A stretch of DNA of 39,438 nt from Syntrophomonadaceae bacterium (GTDB lineage: Bacteria; Bacillota; Syntrophomonadia; Syntrophomonadales; Syntrophomonadaceae), in contig JAAYBS010000100.1 in the NCBI GenBank assembly GCA_012718855.1, positions 1 to 39,438 on the forward strand, written 5' to 3'. The position numbers and the translations under genes were made by a program. Position 1 is the first letter of the stretch. Each line of letters starts with the position of its first letter. Shown here piece after piece: positions 17,642 through 26,055 of this stretch. The notes below the pieces were generated by a model. That model was not told where the DNA came from and did not search any database. It worked only from the letters and a program-made list of their open reading frames with translations.

Positions 17642-18073
17642 TTATTTCGCCTCCCTTAAAAAGCTGTTGGGACCCAACCGCTTAACATCGTCTACCAGTT
17701 TATGCATGGTTTCCTGAAATTTTATACCTTCCGCACCTGAAATCCAGGCAGTCTGATATCTTTCCGGTTCCATCCCCATATACTCCATTAATATTTTCAT
17801 CGTTGTATGACGACGCCGGTTATAGTAATTGCCACTACCATAGTGACATTCACCCGGGTGTCATCCCGAGAGCAGTACCCCGTCAGCTCCACGGTTAAAA
17901 GCTCGTAAAACCAGCATAGGGTCCATGCGCCCCGAGCAGGGGGTCCTGATTATGCGAACATCTGCCGGGTACTGCAAATGATTCAGGCCGGCCAGATCAG
18001 CTGCCGCATAAGTGCACCAGTTACAGGCAAACACAATTATTTTAGGGTTCCATGAGTTATTATCTATAGACAC
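17642..18073 (-). CDS. flxD: FlxD/MvhD-like 2Fe-2S subunit, selenoprotein (UGA at codon 71)
   Basis: Reading through the in-frame TGA at 17863-17861 gives a 143-residue protein of normal MvhD length. Before the TGA are FACNWCTYAAADLAG and RTPCSGRMDP; after it come HPGECHYGSGN and a helical tail ending at TAA 17644-17642. The family has cysteine where the UGA lies (GCHPGxCHY), so selenocysteine would replace a conserved cysteine. An 8-bp hairpin with a GG-containing loop lies 13-31 bases after the UGA, where bacterial SECIS elements sit. The GTG start at 18073 overlaps the hdrA 3' end by 10 bases and has GGAGG upstream. MvhD passes electrons to HdrA. Confidence 0.9.
17830..17848 (-). promoter_or_regulatory. 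Predicted SECIS element in flxD
   Basis: Starting 13 bases after the UGA, UGUCACUA pairs with UAGUGGCA over 8 bp (one G-U pair), leaving a UGG apical loop. SelB-type bacterial SECIS hairpins lie at about this distance, within the coding sequence, with a G in the loop. Confidence 0.65.
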
Positions 18074-20049
18074 AGTGCATCCACCTCCGCTACCAGTTGT
18101 TCATTGGAATAGCCCTTCAGACTTAATGCCAGAGTACGACAGGCAGGCAGACACGCTCCGCATCCCTGACACAGGCTGGGATTAACTTCAGCTATTTCCC
18201 TGGTTACTGTTCCGTGATGACCTCTAAAAGATAAGTCTACCAATGATAGAGCATTATAAGGACATATGGGAACACAAAATCCGCAACCGGAACATTTATC
18301 CGTTTCGATTTCTACAATCATGGGCTCAGTAGCCAGTTCCGTCTTGGAGAACAGGCCGCAAACCTTTACAGCAGCAGCGCTGGCCTGGGCTACCGTGTCA
18401 GGTATATCCTTGGGCCCCTGACAGGCACCGGCTAAATAAACTCCGGCCGAAAAAGTTTCCACCGGCTGCAGTTTGGGATGAGCCTCCTGGAAAAATCCAT
18501 CCTTATCAGTTGAAAAACCAATGGTTTTAGCCAGTTCAGCTGCTCCTTCGGAAGGAACCATGGCAGTCGCCAGTACCACCATATCAACTTCAACTTCCAT
18601 GGGCATCCCCATCAGCGTATCCTCAGATTTTAATACCAACCGGTCACCGCGGGGATAAATTTTGCTGACCCGACCACGAATATATCTGGCGCCGGCATTA
18701 AGCGAACGTTGATAAAATTCTTCATAATTTTTACCGGCGGTGCGAACATCCATATAAAAGACATAAGCCTCACCGTCAGGTATTTTATCCTTAACCTGGT
18801 AAGCATGCTTGGCCGTATACATACAGCAGGCCCGGGAACAATAACTCTTACCCTTGGTATCATCCCGCGAACCGACACATTTAATGAAAGCAACGCTTTT
18901 AGGTTCTTTACCATCCGAGGGCCGAACTATTTTACCTCCAGTAGGACCTCCGGCACTTACCAAACGCTCAAAATACAAACTGGAAACAACATCGGGATAC
19001 TTTCCATAACCATATTCACCATGATTTTCTTCCCATTTAAACAGGTCGTAGCCGGTAGCCATGATAATGGCTCCCACTTCTTCCGTAATCAGTTCGTCTT
19101 TATCATTAAACCTTATCGCCTCAGTTGGGCATACTTTTTCACAAATACCGCATTTGTCTTTAGTCAACTTGGTACAATTGGCGGCATCAATATACGGTTT
19201 TCCGGGAACTGCCTGCGGAAATACTTTATGAATAGCCGTTCTTAAACCTATCCCTAAATCATATTCGTCCTTTATTTTTTTACTGGGGCATTTCTCCCAG
19301 CAGGTACCGCAACCGGTACATAAATCCCAGTCTACATATTTGGCTTTTTGTTTTATGGTGACATTAAAATTACCAATGAATCCTGAAACTTTGACTACTT
19401 CTGCCAGAGTTCTCATTTCAATGTTAGGGTGCTGCGCCACAGCAACCATCTTGGGGGTGCCAATTCAGGCTGCGCAGTCCATAGTAGGAAAGGTTTTATC
19501 CAACTGGGTCATCTTCCCACCTATAGTGGCCTCTCTTTCTACCAGAATCACCTGGTGACCAGCCTCCGCAATATCAAGGGCTGCCTGCATACCGGCAATG
19601 CCACCACCAATAACCATGGCTTTTTTGCTAATCGGTACCGTAGCAACTTGCAACGGTTTATTGCGTAATACCTTACTTACTCCCATGCGCACCAGATCCT
19701 GAGCTTTTCTGGTAGCCTCCTCCCGATCGGGATGCACCCATGAGTTCTGCTCCCTAATATTAACCATTTCAAACATATAACCGTTTAGTCCACCCGCTTC
19801 TGCCGCCCTGCGGAAAGTCTTCTCATGCATGCGTGGTGAACAGGAGGCAATTACCAACTGCTCCAGCTGGTGTTCCTGAATAGATTTTCTGACCAGTTCC
19901 TGACCAGGGTCGGAACACATATATTTGTAAGTTGTAGAATACACTACTCCAGGTAGCGTTGACGCATACTCCGCTACTTTCTCAGTATCAACTACGGAAG
20001 CAATATTAGTTCCACAATCGCAAACAAATACCCCTACCCGTTTTTTCAT
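18064..20049 (-). CDS. hdrA: HdrA: FAD/4Fe-4S subunit of heterodisulfide reductase, selenoprotein (UGA at codon 195)
   Basis: Two open frames join across the in-frame TGA at 19467-19465 into one 661-residue HdrA. The N-terminal domain contains CDCGTNI and ASCSPRMHE; the FAD site is VIGGGIAGMQAALD; the segment TMDCAA-Sec-IGTPKM matches the family's DCAxC cluster segment, with selenocysteine in place of the last cysteine. Four ferredoxin motifs follow: CTGCGTCWEKCP, CGICEKVCP, CSGCGFCVPICP and CQGCGACLPACR. HdrA carries the bifurcating flavin, splitting electrons between ferredoxin and HdrB. Selenocysteine at this HdrA site is known in methanogens. The alternative, a nonsense mutation, is unlikely given codon register, hairpin and intact neighbours. 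Confidence 0.92.
19428..19447 (-). promoter_or_regulatory. Predicted SECIS element in hdrA
   Basis: Beginning 18 bases after the UGA, GGU-U-GCUG pairs with CAGC-ACC (7 bp with one bulged U) around a UGGCG loop. A bulged U below a G-containing apical loop is the hallmark of the E. coli fdhF SECIS recognised by SelB. Confidence 0.7.
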
Positions 20050-20112
20050 GCCTGTTTCCCTCCTCGTAAAACCCCGTTTAAAATTAAATAATTCTATAAT
20101 GCAATTTAATCA

Positions 20113-21291
20113 TTATGCCTGCTTTTTCTTTAATTCAGCAGTTACAAAAGCCTCAGCAGCTTTAACAGCTTTATCTGTATCAGTAACCATAAGCTCTGCC
20201 AATCTGGTCATCTTTTTCTCATCACCAGTCATTACTTCAACCAAAACAGCGGCTCTCTCTTCATCCTCAATTAAACGGGCTGCCATTTTTTCCGGGTTCT
20301 TTTGCCAGCCTTTCAGCATGGCATCAATTTTTTTCTGTGTAGCTTCCGGATCAGGCGATTCGGTTTCAGAACTGACTACCGCTGCCTTCTCCTCAGTCTT
20401 TTCACTGGCGGCCCGTACTCTATTAACCTCTATCTGACTTAAATATTTTAAAGTATCAACAAAATGCCGGTCAGCTCCCACCTGTTTAGGTGTATCTCCA
20501 CAGGCTAACGCTACCAGTTCAGTAACATAAAATACGGGTAAATTAAACCTGGTTTTGAATTCTTTTTCAACGGCTGCCTGACGCATATCCAGGTTAAGTC
20601 CGCATAACGGGCAGGCAGTAACAATACATTCAGCACCTGATTCCTGAGCGTTGCGCAAGACATTATAAAGCATGCGATTGCCAACATCCGGTCGTGAAGT
20701 TACCAGAGCAGCACCACAACATTCAGTTTTATAAGACCAGTCGATTGGTGTGGCTCCAGTAGCTTTAACTATTTTATCCATGCTCTGAGGGTCTTCCGGA
20801 TCATCAAAGCCGGTAATCCCCACCGGTCTGACCAGCAAACAACCATAATAGCAAGCGGCTTTCATTCCGGATAAAGGTTTGGTAACCTTTTGACTAATCT
20901 GGTCAGGGCCTATATCATTGGCCAAAACATCAAGGACTGACAGGGTTTCAACTGTTCCCTGTACATCCATATCTATAACCTCTCTTATCTTGTCACCCAT
21001 TGATTTACTGCTGCGTATAGCATGTTCAGCAGCCCGATGCCGGCTGTAACATGCAGCACAGGGAGCCAGAACATTCATTCCCATTTTTTCCGCTATAGCC
21101 AGATTACGGGCAGGTAATGCCAGGGATAATAGATGGTCAGTATTATGACCGGAAGTTGCACCGCAACAACTCCAATCTTCCAGTTCTACCAGCTTAATGC
21201 CTAATATGTCTGCAGTCCTTTCCATGGACATGCCATATTCAATAGCACTGCTGTCCAATGAACAACCGGGATAATAAGCAAACTCTTTCAT
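20113..21291 (-). CDS. hdrB: HdrB: catalytic subunit with a C-terminal extension
   Basis: A 392-residue HdrB. Both CCG-type cysteine motifs for the noncubane 4Fe-4S clusters are present: SCCGATSGH with CAACYSRH, and CYYGC, ECCGAALV with CPLC. In methanogens this subunit reduces CoM-S-S-CoB; the bacterial disulfide or protein partner is not known for this organism. The HdrB domain ends near residue 293. The last 99 residues are a charged, Lys/Glu/Ala-rich, helical tail absent from typical HdrB (about 290-300 residues). The gene starts immediately after hdrC. Confidence 0.93.
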   Translation of the reverse strand: MKEFAYYPGCSLDSSAIEYGMSMERTADILGIKLVELEDWSCCGATSGHNTDHLLSLALPARNLAIAEKMGMNVLAPCAACYSRHRAAEHAIRSSKSMGDKIREVIDMDVQGTVETLSVLDVLANDIGPDQISQKVTKPLSGMKAACYYGCLLVRPVGITGFDDPEDPQSMDKIVKATGATPIDWSYKTECCGAALVTSRPDVGNRMLYNVLRNAQESGAECIVTACPLCGLNLDMRQAAVEKEFKTRFNLPVFYVTELVALACGDTPKQVGADRHFVDTLKYLSQIEVNRVRAASEKTEEKAAVVSSETESPDPEATQKKIDAMLKGWQKNPEKMAARLIEDEERAAVLVEVMTGDEKKMTRLAELMVTDTDKAVKAAEAFVTAELKKKQA

Positions 21292-21861
21292 TTATTCACC
21301 TCCCAGCTGTTTGGCACGGTCAAATATTTTCTTAATTTCGTCTTTGCCTTTAATAGAATGAGGAATCATACTTACTTTTCCGCGCTTCATCATCGGCAGA
21401 CCCAATCCGGCGTCTTTTAACAGCTGTCCGGTAGTAAGGTTATATTGCATTAACAAACCAGCTTCATAGGCTTTGCCGAAATTCCTGACTCCATTCAGGA
21501 ATGCCTTATTAAAAGCGGCTACCTTTTTATCAGTAATCTTTCCCTGGTATAACGCTTCTCTTCTCATGGCATCCATCAATGCTGCGATATCTACTCCACG
21601 TGGACAACGGGTTGAACAGGTATCACAGCTGGCGCATATCCATATACTCCCGGCTTCCAGAGCCTGATCCACCAGGTTAAGCTGTAGCAGACGGATTATT
21701 TGTCTGGGAGGGTAATCCATAGCAAAAGCTGCCGGACATCCGGCTGTACATTTTCCACACTGATAACACAGATTAATACTGGTACCAGCTTCCTTTTCAA
21801 CTTTACTGATAAGCTGTCTGTCGTGTTCCCGGGCAGGTATAAGGGTAACAGCATTTACCAC
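21292..21861 (-). CDS. hdrC: HdrC: 4Fe-4S ferredoxin-like subunit
   Basis: A 189-residue soluble iron-sulfur protein with two 4Fe-4S motifs, CYQCGKCTAGCP and CASCDTCSTRCP, separated by a helix (PPRQIIRLLQL), the usual HdrC layout. It carries electrons from HdrA to HdrB. It is the first gene of hdrCBA-flxDCBA, so the region upstream should contain the operon promoter. The stop and the hdrB ATG are contiguous, which implies coupled translation. Confidence 0.94.
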   Translation of the reverse strand: MVNAVTLIPAREHDRQLISKVEKEAGTSINLCYQCGKCTAGCPAAFAMDYPPRQIIRLLQLNLVDQALEAGSIWICASCDTCSTRCPRGVDIAALMDAMRREALYQGKITDKKVAAFNKAFLNGVRNFGKAYEAGLLMQYNLTTGQLLKDAGLGLPMMKRGKVSMIPHSIKGKDEIKKIFDRAKQLGGE

Positions 21862-22162
21862 TTTCTTTGCTCCCCTTTCTATAAATGAAAATCATTTTTT
21901 ATATTTTTACAACCTTTATGAGGCTTTGGCAGTAGAATCAAGTATATATTTCGACTATTTATTCCCTTGCTCATATTAAAAGAAACGGGTGATATTTGCA
22001 ATGGTTATAATCAACAGCCAATTCAAGGTATGCTAAATATTATAATCTAAATGTGACTCACATTATGTTAATTTTATGTTAATGTGTATCCATTATTGCT
22101 ATTTGTGCTCACAATATTGCGGTTAATTATTCAAAGCATGTAGTTATTTGTCCTAAAAACAA
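21862..22162 (-). promoter_or_regulatory. Upstream region of the hdr-flx operon with two dyads
   Basis: This 300-base non-coding stretch precedes hdrC. On the minus strand a TATAAT (about 22044-22039) could be a -10 box. Just upstream lie a perfect 7-1-7 palindrome AATGTGACTCACATT (22050-22064) and an overlapping repeat region (22061-22087) with two copies of TATGTTAAT bounded by CACATTA and TAATGTG. A dyad across a -35 region suggests a transcription factor site, possibly redox-responsive. I cannot assign the regulator or the exact start. Confidence 0.4.
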
Positions 22163-22203
22163 CCGGCTTGGTCTGTTTATATATACGAAGCAGACCAAGC
22201 CGG
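22155..22203 (-). terminator. Terminator of the enoate reductase-HAD operon
   Basis: A perfect 13-bp stem CCGGCTTGGTCTG/CAGACCAAGCCGG (22163-22175 with 22191-22203) with a 15-base loop, followed on the minus strand by TTGTTTTTAGG. It lies about 50 bases after the HAD stop codon. Confidence 0.85.
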
Positions 22204-22255
22204 ATTTATAAGATTTCTATATTTTATTTGTATGAATTAAATGTATCGGTTGCTT

Positions 22256-22729
22256 TTATCCTCTTAAAGTAGCTACGAGGCGCAGCGGGTTTATAAGTAT
22301 ATCCAGGGCGTCATTGATTGAAGTTACGGCAATATCAGCCCGGGTCAGAGTCTTGGTTGAACAACCCTCTGTTCCGATAATAACTATGGATAGAGCAGCT
22401 TCCTCCAACATCATCCAGTCATTAAACCCATTACCGATAGCCACAGTGTTCTCTGACGGTAAATTTCTGATGAAATCCACCTTGTCCTGGGTTCCGCTGT
22501 CACCGCTGACTTTGAATAACTCTATATCCAACTGGTTGGATACTTCTGCAGCGCTGCCAAAAGTATCTGCAGTTAACAGATAGATTTTTAATTTGTTTTT
22601 TAACTGATTTATTCTCTCTTCCACCCCGGCCGGTAATTTACCGTCAATAGTTAAGGTTCCGTTCATATCCAGGGCCATATAATTAAGCTGCAAAGTTTTT
22701 CCCCGTCCGGGAATTGATACTTGAATCAT
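22256..22729 (-). CDS. Small soluble HAD-family protein (P-type ATPase-like phosphatase domain)
   Basis: A 157-residue HAD hydrolase core without cap. DMNGTLT (about residues 20-26) is the nucleophile motif, of the P-type-ATPase style rather than the usual DxDGT. LLTADT is motif II, KVDFIRNL supplies the lysine, and GNGFNDWMML is the acidic motif IV. It resembles the uncharacterised soluble P-type-ATPase-like HAD group. The ATG lies 18 bases after the stop of the enoate reductase gene, so the two form an operon. The substrate is unknown. Confidence 0.85.
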   Translation of the reverse strand: MIQVSIPGRGKTLQLNYMALDMNGTLTIDGKLPAGVEERINQLKNKLKIYLLTADTFGSAAEVSNQLDIELFKVSGDSGTQDKVDFIRNLPSENTVAIGNGFNDWMMLEEAALSIVIIGTEGCSTKTLTRADIAVTSINDALDILINPLRLVATLRG

Positions 22730-22747
22730 TACACTTTTCGCCCCCTG

Positions 22748-24697
22748 TTATTTTCTGATTGCCTCCAGATTATAAACCAACATAGCCCCTTCGTAGATTG
22801 CCTCCATTATATTACGGGCTTCGCGGGCATCTCCGATTATAAAGGCCGGTTTGCCTTGCGGAATCATTTTCCGGTAATCTTCGTTGCTGCGATATCCAGC
22901 AGCTAAAACAATATGATCCGCCTGAATTAATTCTTCTTCCTGATTGGCTAAATTTAATAACCTAACCTGACCTTCTTCTTCCACTGAGGTAATTTTATAT
23001 TTCTTCTTTACCGTGATCCCCAATTGCTTAATTCGCATTAAAAGCTCAAGGCGGGACATGTTTTCCATTCCCACGGCCAGCTGTTTTCCCTGCTCCACTA
23101 TGGTAACTGTATTATTGGCAGCCAGATATTCAGCCGTTTCACAGCCACTGCTGCCACCTCCAATCACGAGAATATTTTTCCCTTCAATAGCAGTTTGATT
23201 CCCCAGTATTTCTTCTACTGTCAATCCAGCTGTTCCCAAACCGGGAATAGGGGGGATAAACGACTTAGCACCAATCGCCAGAACCACAGCATCGGCTTTC
23301 TGCGATTCGGGTATATCAGCTTTAAATTCAGTATTTAAACGAACTTCCACATTGCTGTTTTCCACTTCCCGAATAAGGTAATCTCTAATCCAGGCAATTT
23401 TATCTTTCACGGGAGGTTTATCAGCTATTTGTAACTTTCCTCCCAGCTGGCCCGCTTTTTCCAGCAGGGTTACCTGGCCACCGGCCTGACTGATAGATAG
23501 AGCCGTCTGCAAGCCCGCCGGGCCTCCGCCAACCACCAATACTTTAAGGCCTTTCAGGTCGGGTTGGGTTTGCAAACGCGCCTCTCTGCCGGTATAGGGG
23601 TTTACCGCACAACGAATATGCCAGCCCTGATTAATATGGTCAAAACAGGTATTACAGGATATGCAGGGACGTATTTGTTCTGCCCTGCCAGTTACAGCTT
23701 TCATGGTCCAGGCTGGATCAGCCAGCATTCCTCGACCTACCCAGACCAAATCAGTTTGTCCCTCTTCAATAGACTGGGCCGCCAATTGAGGACTTCTGAT
23801 TACTCCTCCCCCCATTACCGGTATTTTTACCTGTTCCTTTACGCGGGCCGCCATATTCATACGCCAGCCTTCGGCAAAACTGCCGGTTTCAATTGAGGTT
23901 TGTCCTGACTCATAAATTCCACTGGATACATTAAGCATATCGGCACCAGCCTGCTCCAGCCAGCGGGCAATTTCCAATCCTTCTTCATATTCAATACCCC
24001 CGGGAACAAAGTCGGACATATTAAAACGAACCGAAATAGCTAAATCGGGGACCAGCGCTTTGGTACCCTGTATAATTTCTTTTATGAGTCTAAAGCGATT
24101 TTCCAGACTCCCTCCGTACTCATCAGTACGTTTATTGGTATAAGGCGATAGAAATTCACTTAACAAATATCCATGAGCCGCATGAATTTCCACACCGTCA
24201 AAGCCTGCTTTGGCAGCCAGTAGAGCTGAGGTAATAAACTTATATTTAATACGTTCGATCCCAGCCAGGTCGAGCTCTTCGGGCATGGCTTTTACAAATT
24301 TACAGGGAATGGGTGAAGGGGCTACCGGAGCATGTCCTCCGGTTACCATTGGCGAAGTTTGTCTTCCGGCATGATGCAACTGTATAAAAGCTCGTGCTCC
24401 ATACATTTGTATAACCTCACTCAAATCTTTAAGTCCGGCCAGATAGCGGGGTTCATCAATAGCCAGCTGTGTCAGACTGGCTTTACCTATCGGCGGGTCT
24501 ACACAGGCAATTTCAACTATTATTGCACCTGCTCCACCGCGGGCACGCTCTTCATAATAAGCAATAGTAGCCGGCGTTACCTCACCATTTATATTAGCTA
24601 ATCCGGTTCCCATAGCCGGCATTACGATACGATTTTTTAAACTTATTTTTCCAATCTTGATGCTTTGACCTAAAATCTGTGCATAATCCACATTCAT
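22748..24697 (-). CDS. Old-yellow-enzyme/2,4-dienoyl-CoA reductase family NADH:flavin oxidoreductase
   Basis: A 649-residue enzyme with the full FadH-like layout. An FMN TIM barrel (1 to about 335; QLHHAGRQ, HAAHGYLLSEFLSP) is followed by Cys345, Cys348, Cys351 and Cys363 for one 4Fe-4S cluster. A C-terminal FAD (GGGPAGLQTALSI) and NAD (GGGSSGCETAEYLA) module completes it. Relatives include 2,4-dienoyl-CoA reductase, trimethylamine dehydrogenase and clostridial enoate reductase. Unsaturated acyl-CoA or enoate reduction would suit the fatty-acid context, but substrate cannot be told from motifs. It leads a two-gene operon with the HAD gene; a long inverted repeat lies upstream of its start. 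Confidence 0.9.
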   Translation of the reverse strand: MNVDYAQILGQSIKIGKISLKNRIVMPAMGTGLANINGEVTPATIAYYEERARGGAGAIIVEIACVDPPIGKASLTQLAIDEPRYLAGLKDLSEVIQMYGARAFIQLHHAGRQTSPMVTGGHAPVAPSPIPCKFVKAMPEELDLAGIERIKYKFITSALLAAKAGFDGVEIHAAHGYLLSEFLSPYTNKRTDEYGGSLENRFRLIKEIIQGTKALVPDLAISVRFNMSDFVPGGIEYEEGLEIARWLEQAGADMLNVSSGIYESGQTSIETGSFAEGWRMNMAARVKEQVKIPVMGGGVIRSPQLAAQSIEEGQTDLVWVGRGMLADPAWTMKAVTGRAEQIRPCISCNTCFDHINQGWHIRCAVNPYTGREARLQTQPDLKGLKVLVVGGGPAGLQTALSISQAGGQVTLLEKAGQLGGKLQIADKPPVKDKIAWIRDYLIREVENSNVEVRLNTEFKADIPESQKADAVVLAIGAKSFIPPIPGLGTAGLTVEEILGNQTAIEGKNILVIGGGSSGCETAEYLAANNTVTIVEQGKQLAVGMENMSRLELLMRIKQLGITVKKKYKITSVEEEGQVRLLNLANQEEELIQADHIVLAAGYRSNEDYRKMIPQGKPAFIIGDAREARNIMEAIYEGAMLVYNLEAIRK

Positions 24698-24757
24698 TCC
24701 TCCTAAATCAATATTTTCCAGGATAATACTCAGTGATCTGTTAATACTATACCTACA

Positions 24758-24860
24758 CTGGTGATACTAATGGTGGTTATAGTTATTAAGTCCCTTTTTA
24801 CAAGGATAAATCTTAAAAACATTTAACCACCAGCCTGAAAAGGCATTTAGTATCACCGGT
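24758..24860. repeat. Inverted-repeat element upstream of the enoate reductase gene
   Basis: CTGGTGATACTAAT (24758-24771) is mirrored by TTTAGTATCACCGG (24846-24859) with 12 of 14 positions matching. Inside, GTGGTTA (24773-24779) pairs with TAACCAC (24824-24830). The plus-strand arm ends in a run of T (GGTTTTTTTATT), so it could act as a large terminator. It may equally be a miniature inverted-repeat element or a regulatory dyad. The core GGTGATACTAAT also occurs near 6950. Confidence 0.5.
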
Positions 24861-24957
24861 TTTTTTATTATTAGAATATAATTAATTAATCAGTGTCATA
24901 CTAATATTGCAGCCAGTAAACTAAATTCCGGTATATATCCTGAAATTAAATTCAGGA

Positions 24958-25416
24958 TTATTCAACCGGTAAGTTTACTGGCTTCGTCTTTTTCAAACCT
25001 GTAAGAGCAAAGAAATATATAGTCATTATCAACGGTGTTGCTAATAATAAATTATAGTATAGCGGCTGCCCGTTTATGGAGGGAATTAATGAATATATTG
25101 GTAAAACAGGCGTATTCCAAAATTCCATAATAAATATTATATCACCGCTGATAAGATATATAGACTGAAAGAGCACCATCAACGACAGGATTGCTCCCGG
25201 TCCCTGCCAGAATATCAATACTTTGAGTTTTTCTTTAAAACCAATATTTTTAATTGCTATTATTTCCATACCAATAATTAAAATATAAAATAGGGATAAC
25301 AATATATCCAGATCCGGATAATATGAACCCAGCCAAACAGCTATAAATGCACTTATTTGAATAATATACAGCCTGATTACCGGCTGATAAAATTTCTGTT
25401 GTGACTCTACTGCCAT
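24958..25416 (-). CDS. Small integral membrane protein
   Basis: A 152-residue hydrophobic protein with four to five predicted transmembrane helices (around residues 15-33, 36-55, 67-92, 93-110 and 122-144) joined by short loops, and charged ends. I recognise no family. It overlaps the 3' end of the permuted NlpC/P60 gene by 10 bases and should be cotranslated with it, suggesting the two act together at the cell envelope. Confidence 0.65.
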   Translation of the reverse strand: MAVESQQKFYQPVIRLYIIQISAFIAVWLGSYYPDLDILLSLFYILIIGMEIIAIKNIGFKEKLKVLIFWQGPGAILSLMVLFQSIYLISGDIIFIMEFWNTPVLPIYSLIPSINGQPLYYNLLLATPLIMTIYFFALTGLKKTKPVNLPVE

Positions 25417-26009
25417 TTTACACTTTTCTCCCGAATTACTGATGTATAAGGACTATAATAAAATTGTTCCGGAGAAATCCATAAATCATTGCTGTCCTGT
25501 AACGAAACTCCCTGCTCCATATAAGCTTTCCAGATAGTCTTGGTACAATTCCAGATTCGGTCTCCAGATTTAAAAGCAACCGGATAAAAAACATTACCCA
25601 GATGGGATTGCAGGTATTGTACTGCTTTTTGTTTCTTAAGTTGGGAAACATTTACGCGCAACAAACAAATCTCTGAATAATTCCAGTAATGATCCAGAGA
25701 TTGTACCGTTATACCTTGATCTATATAACTTTCAATTACTTTACCATCTCCAATATATAACCCGGCATGGGAAAACCTGCCATAAGCACAATTCGGATAA
25801 CCCCCCAATACAATATCCCCCGGTTCCAAATCAGCAAATGAAATACTATTTGAGTAGTTTCCTTCTATGCCGTATCCCAGCTCTCCAGCTTTGACCCCAT
25901 CTATATACATATACATTATTGCCTGGCGGTCATTAAACAGTTCCCGGTTTTCCCAGCCAATGGCCATCAGCAATAATAAACCAATCAGGGGGAATACTAA
26001 TAAACGCAC
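25407..26009 (-). CDS. Permuted NlpC/P60 (YiiX/YycO-like) exported protein
   Basis: A 200-residue protein with an N-terminal hydrophobic segment (residues 2-18) that could be a signal peptide or anchor. The papain-like core is in the permuted order: LEPGDIVLGG, then SHAGLYIGDGKVIES with catalytic His81, then NCTKTIW with the likely nucleophile Cys155. Members of this superfamily are amidases or lipid/peptide hydrolases; the substrate is unknown. The GTG start has no good ribosome binding site, so the true start is uncertain. It is upstream of, and overlaps, a membrane-protein gene. Confidence 0.8.
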   Translation of the reverse strand: MRLLVFPLIGLLLLMAIGWENRELFNDRQAIMYMYIDGVKAGELGYGIEGNYSNSISFADLEPGDIVLGGYPNCAYGRFSHAGLYIGDGKVIESYIDQGITVQSLDHYWNYSEICLLRVNVSQLKKQKAVQYLQSHLGNVFYPVAFKSGDRIWNCTKTIWKAYMEQGVSLQDSNDLWISPEQFYYSPYTSVIREKSVKWQ

Positions 26010-26055
26010 ACTTTTAAGAATTTATATCACCCTCATACTTAAGTAGTAGAACTCA

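Noticed and set aside
17861-19467. TGA codons at 19467-19465 and 17863-17861 as ordinary stops, pseudogenes or frameshifts
   Set aside because: Both halves of each gene stay in one frame, the UGA falls at a family cysteine, SECIS-like hairpins follow, and downstream stops abut or overlap the next start as in an intact operon.
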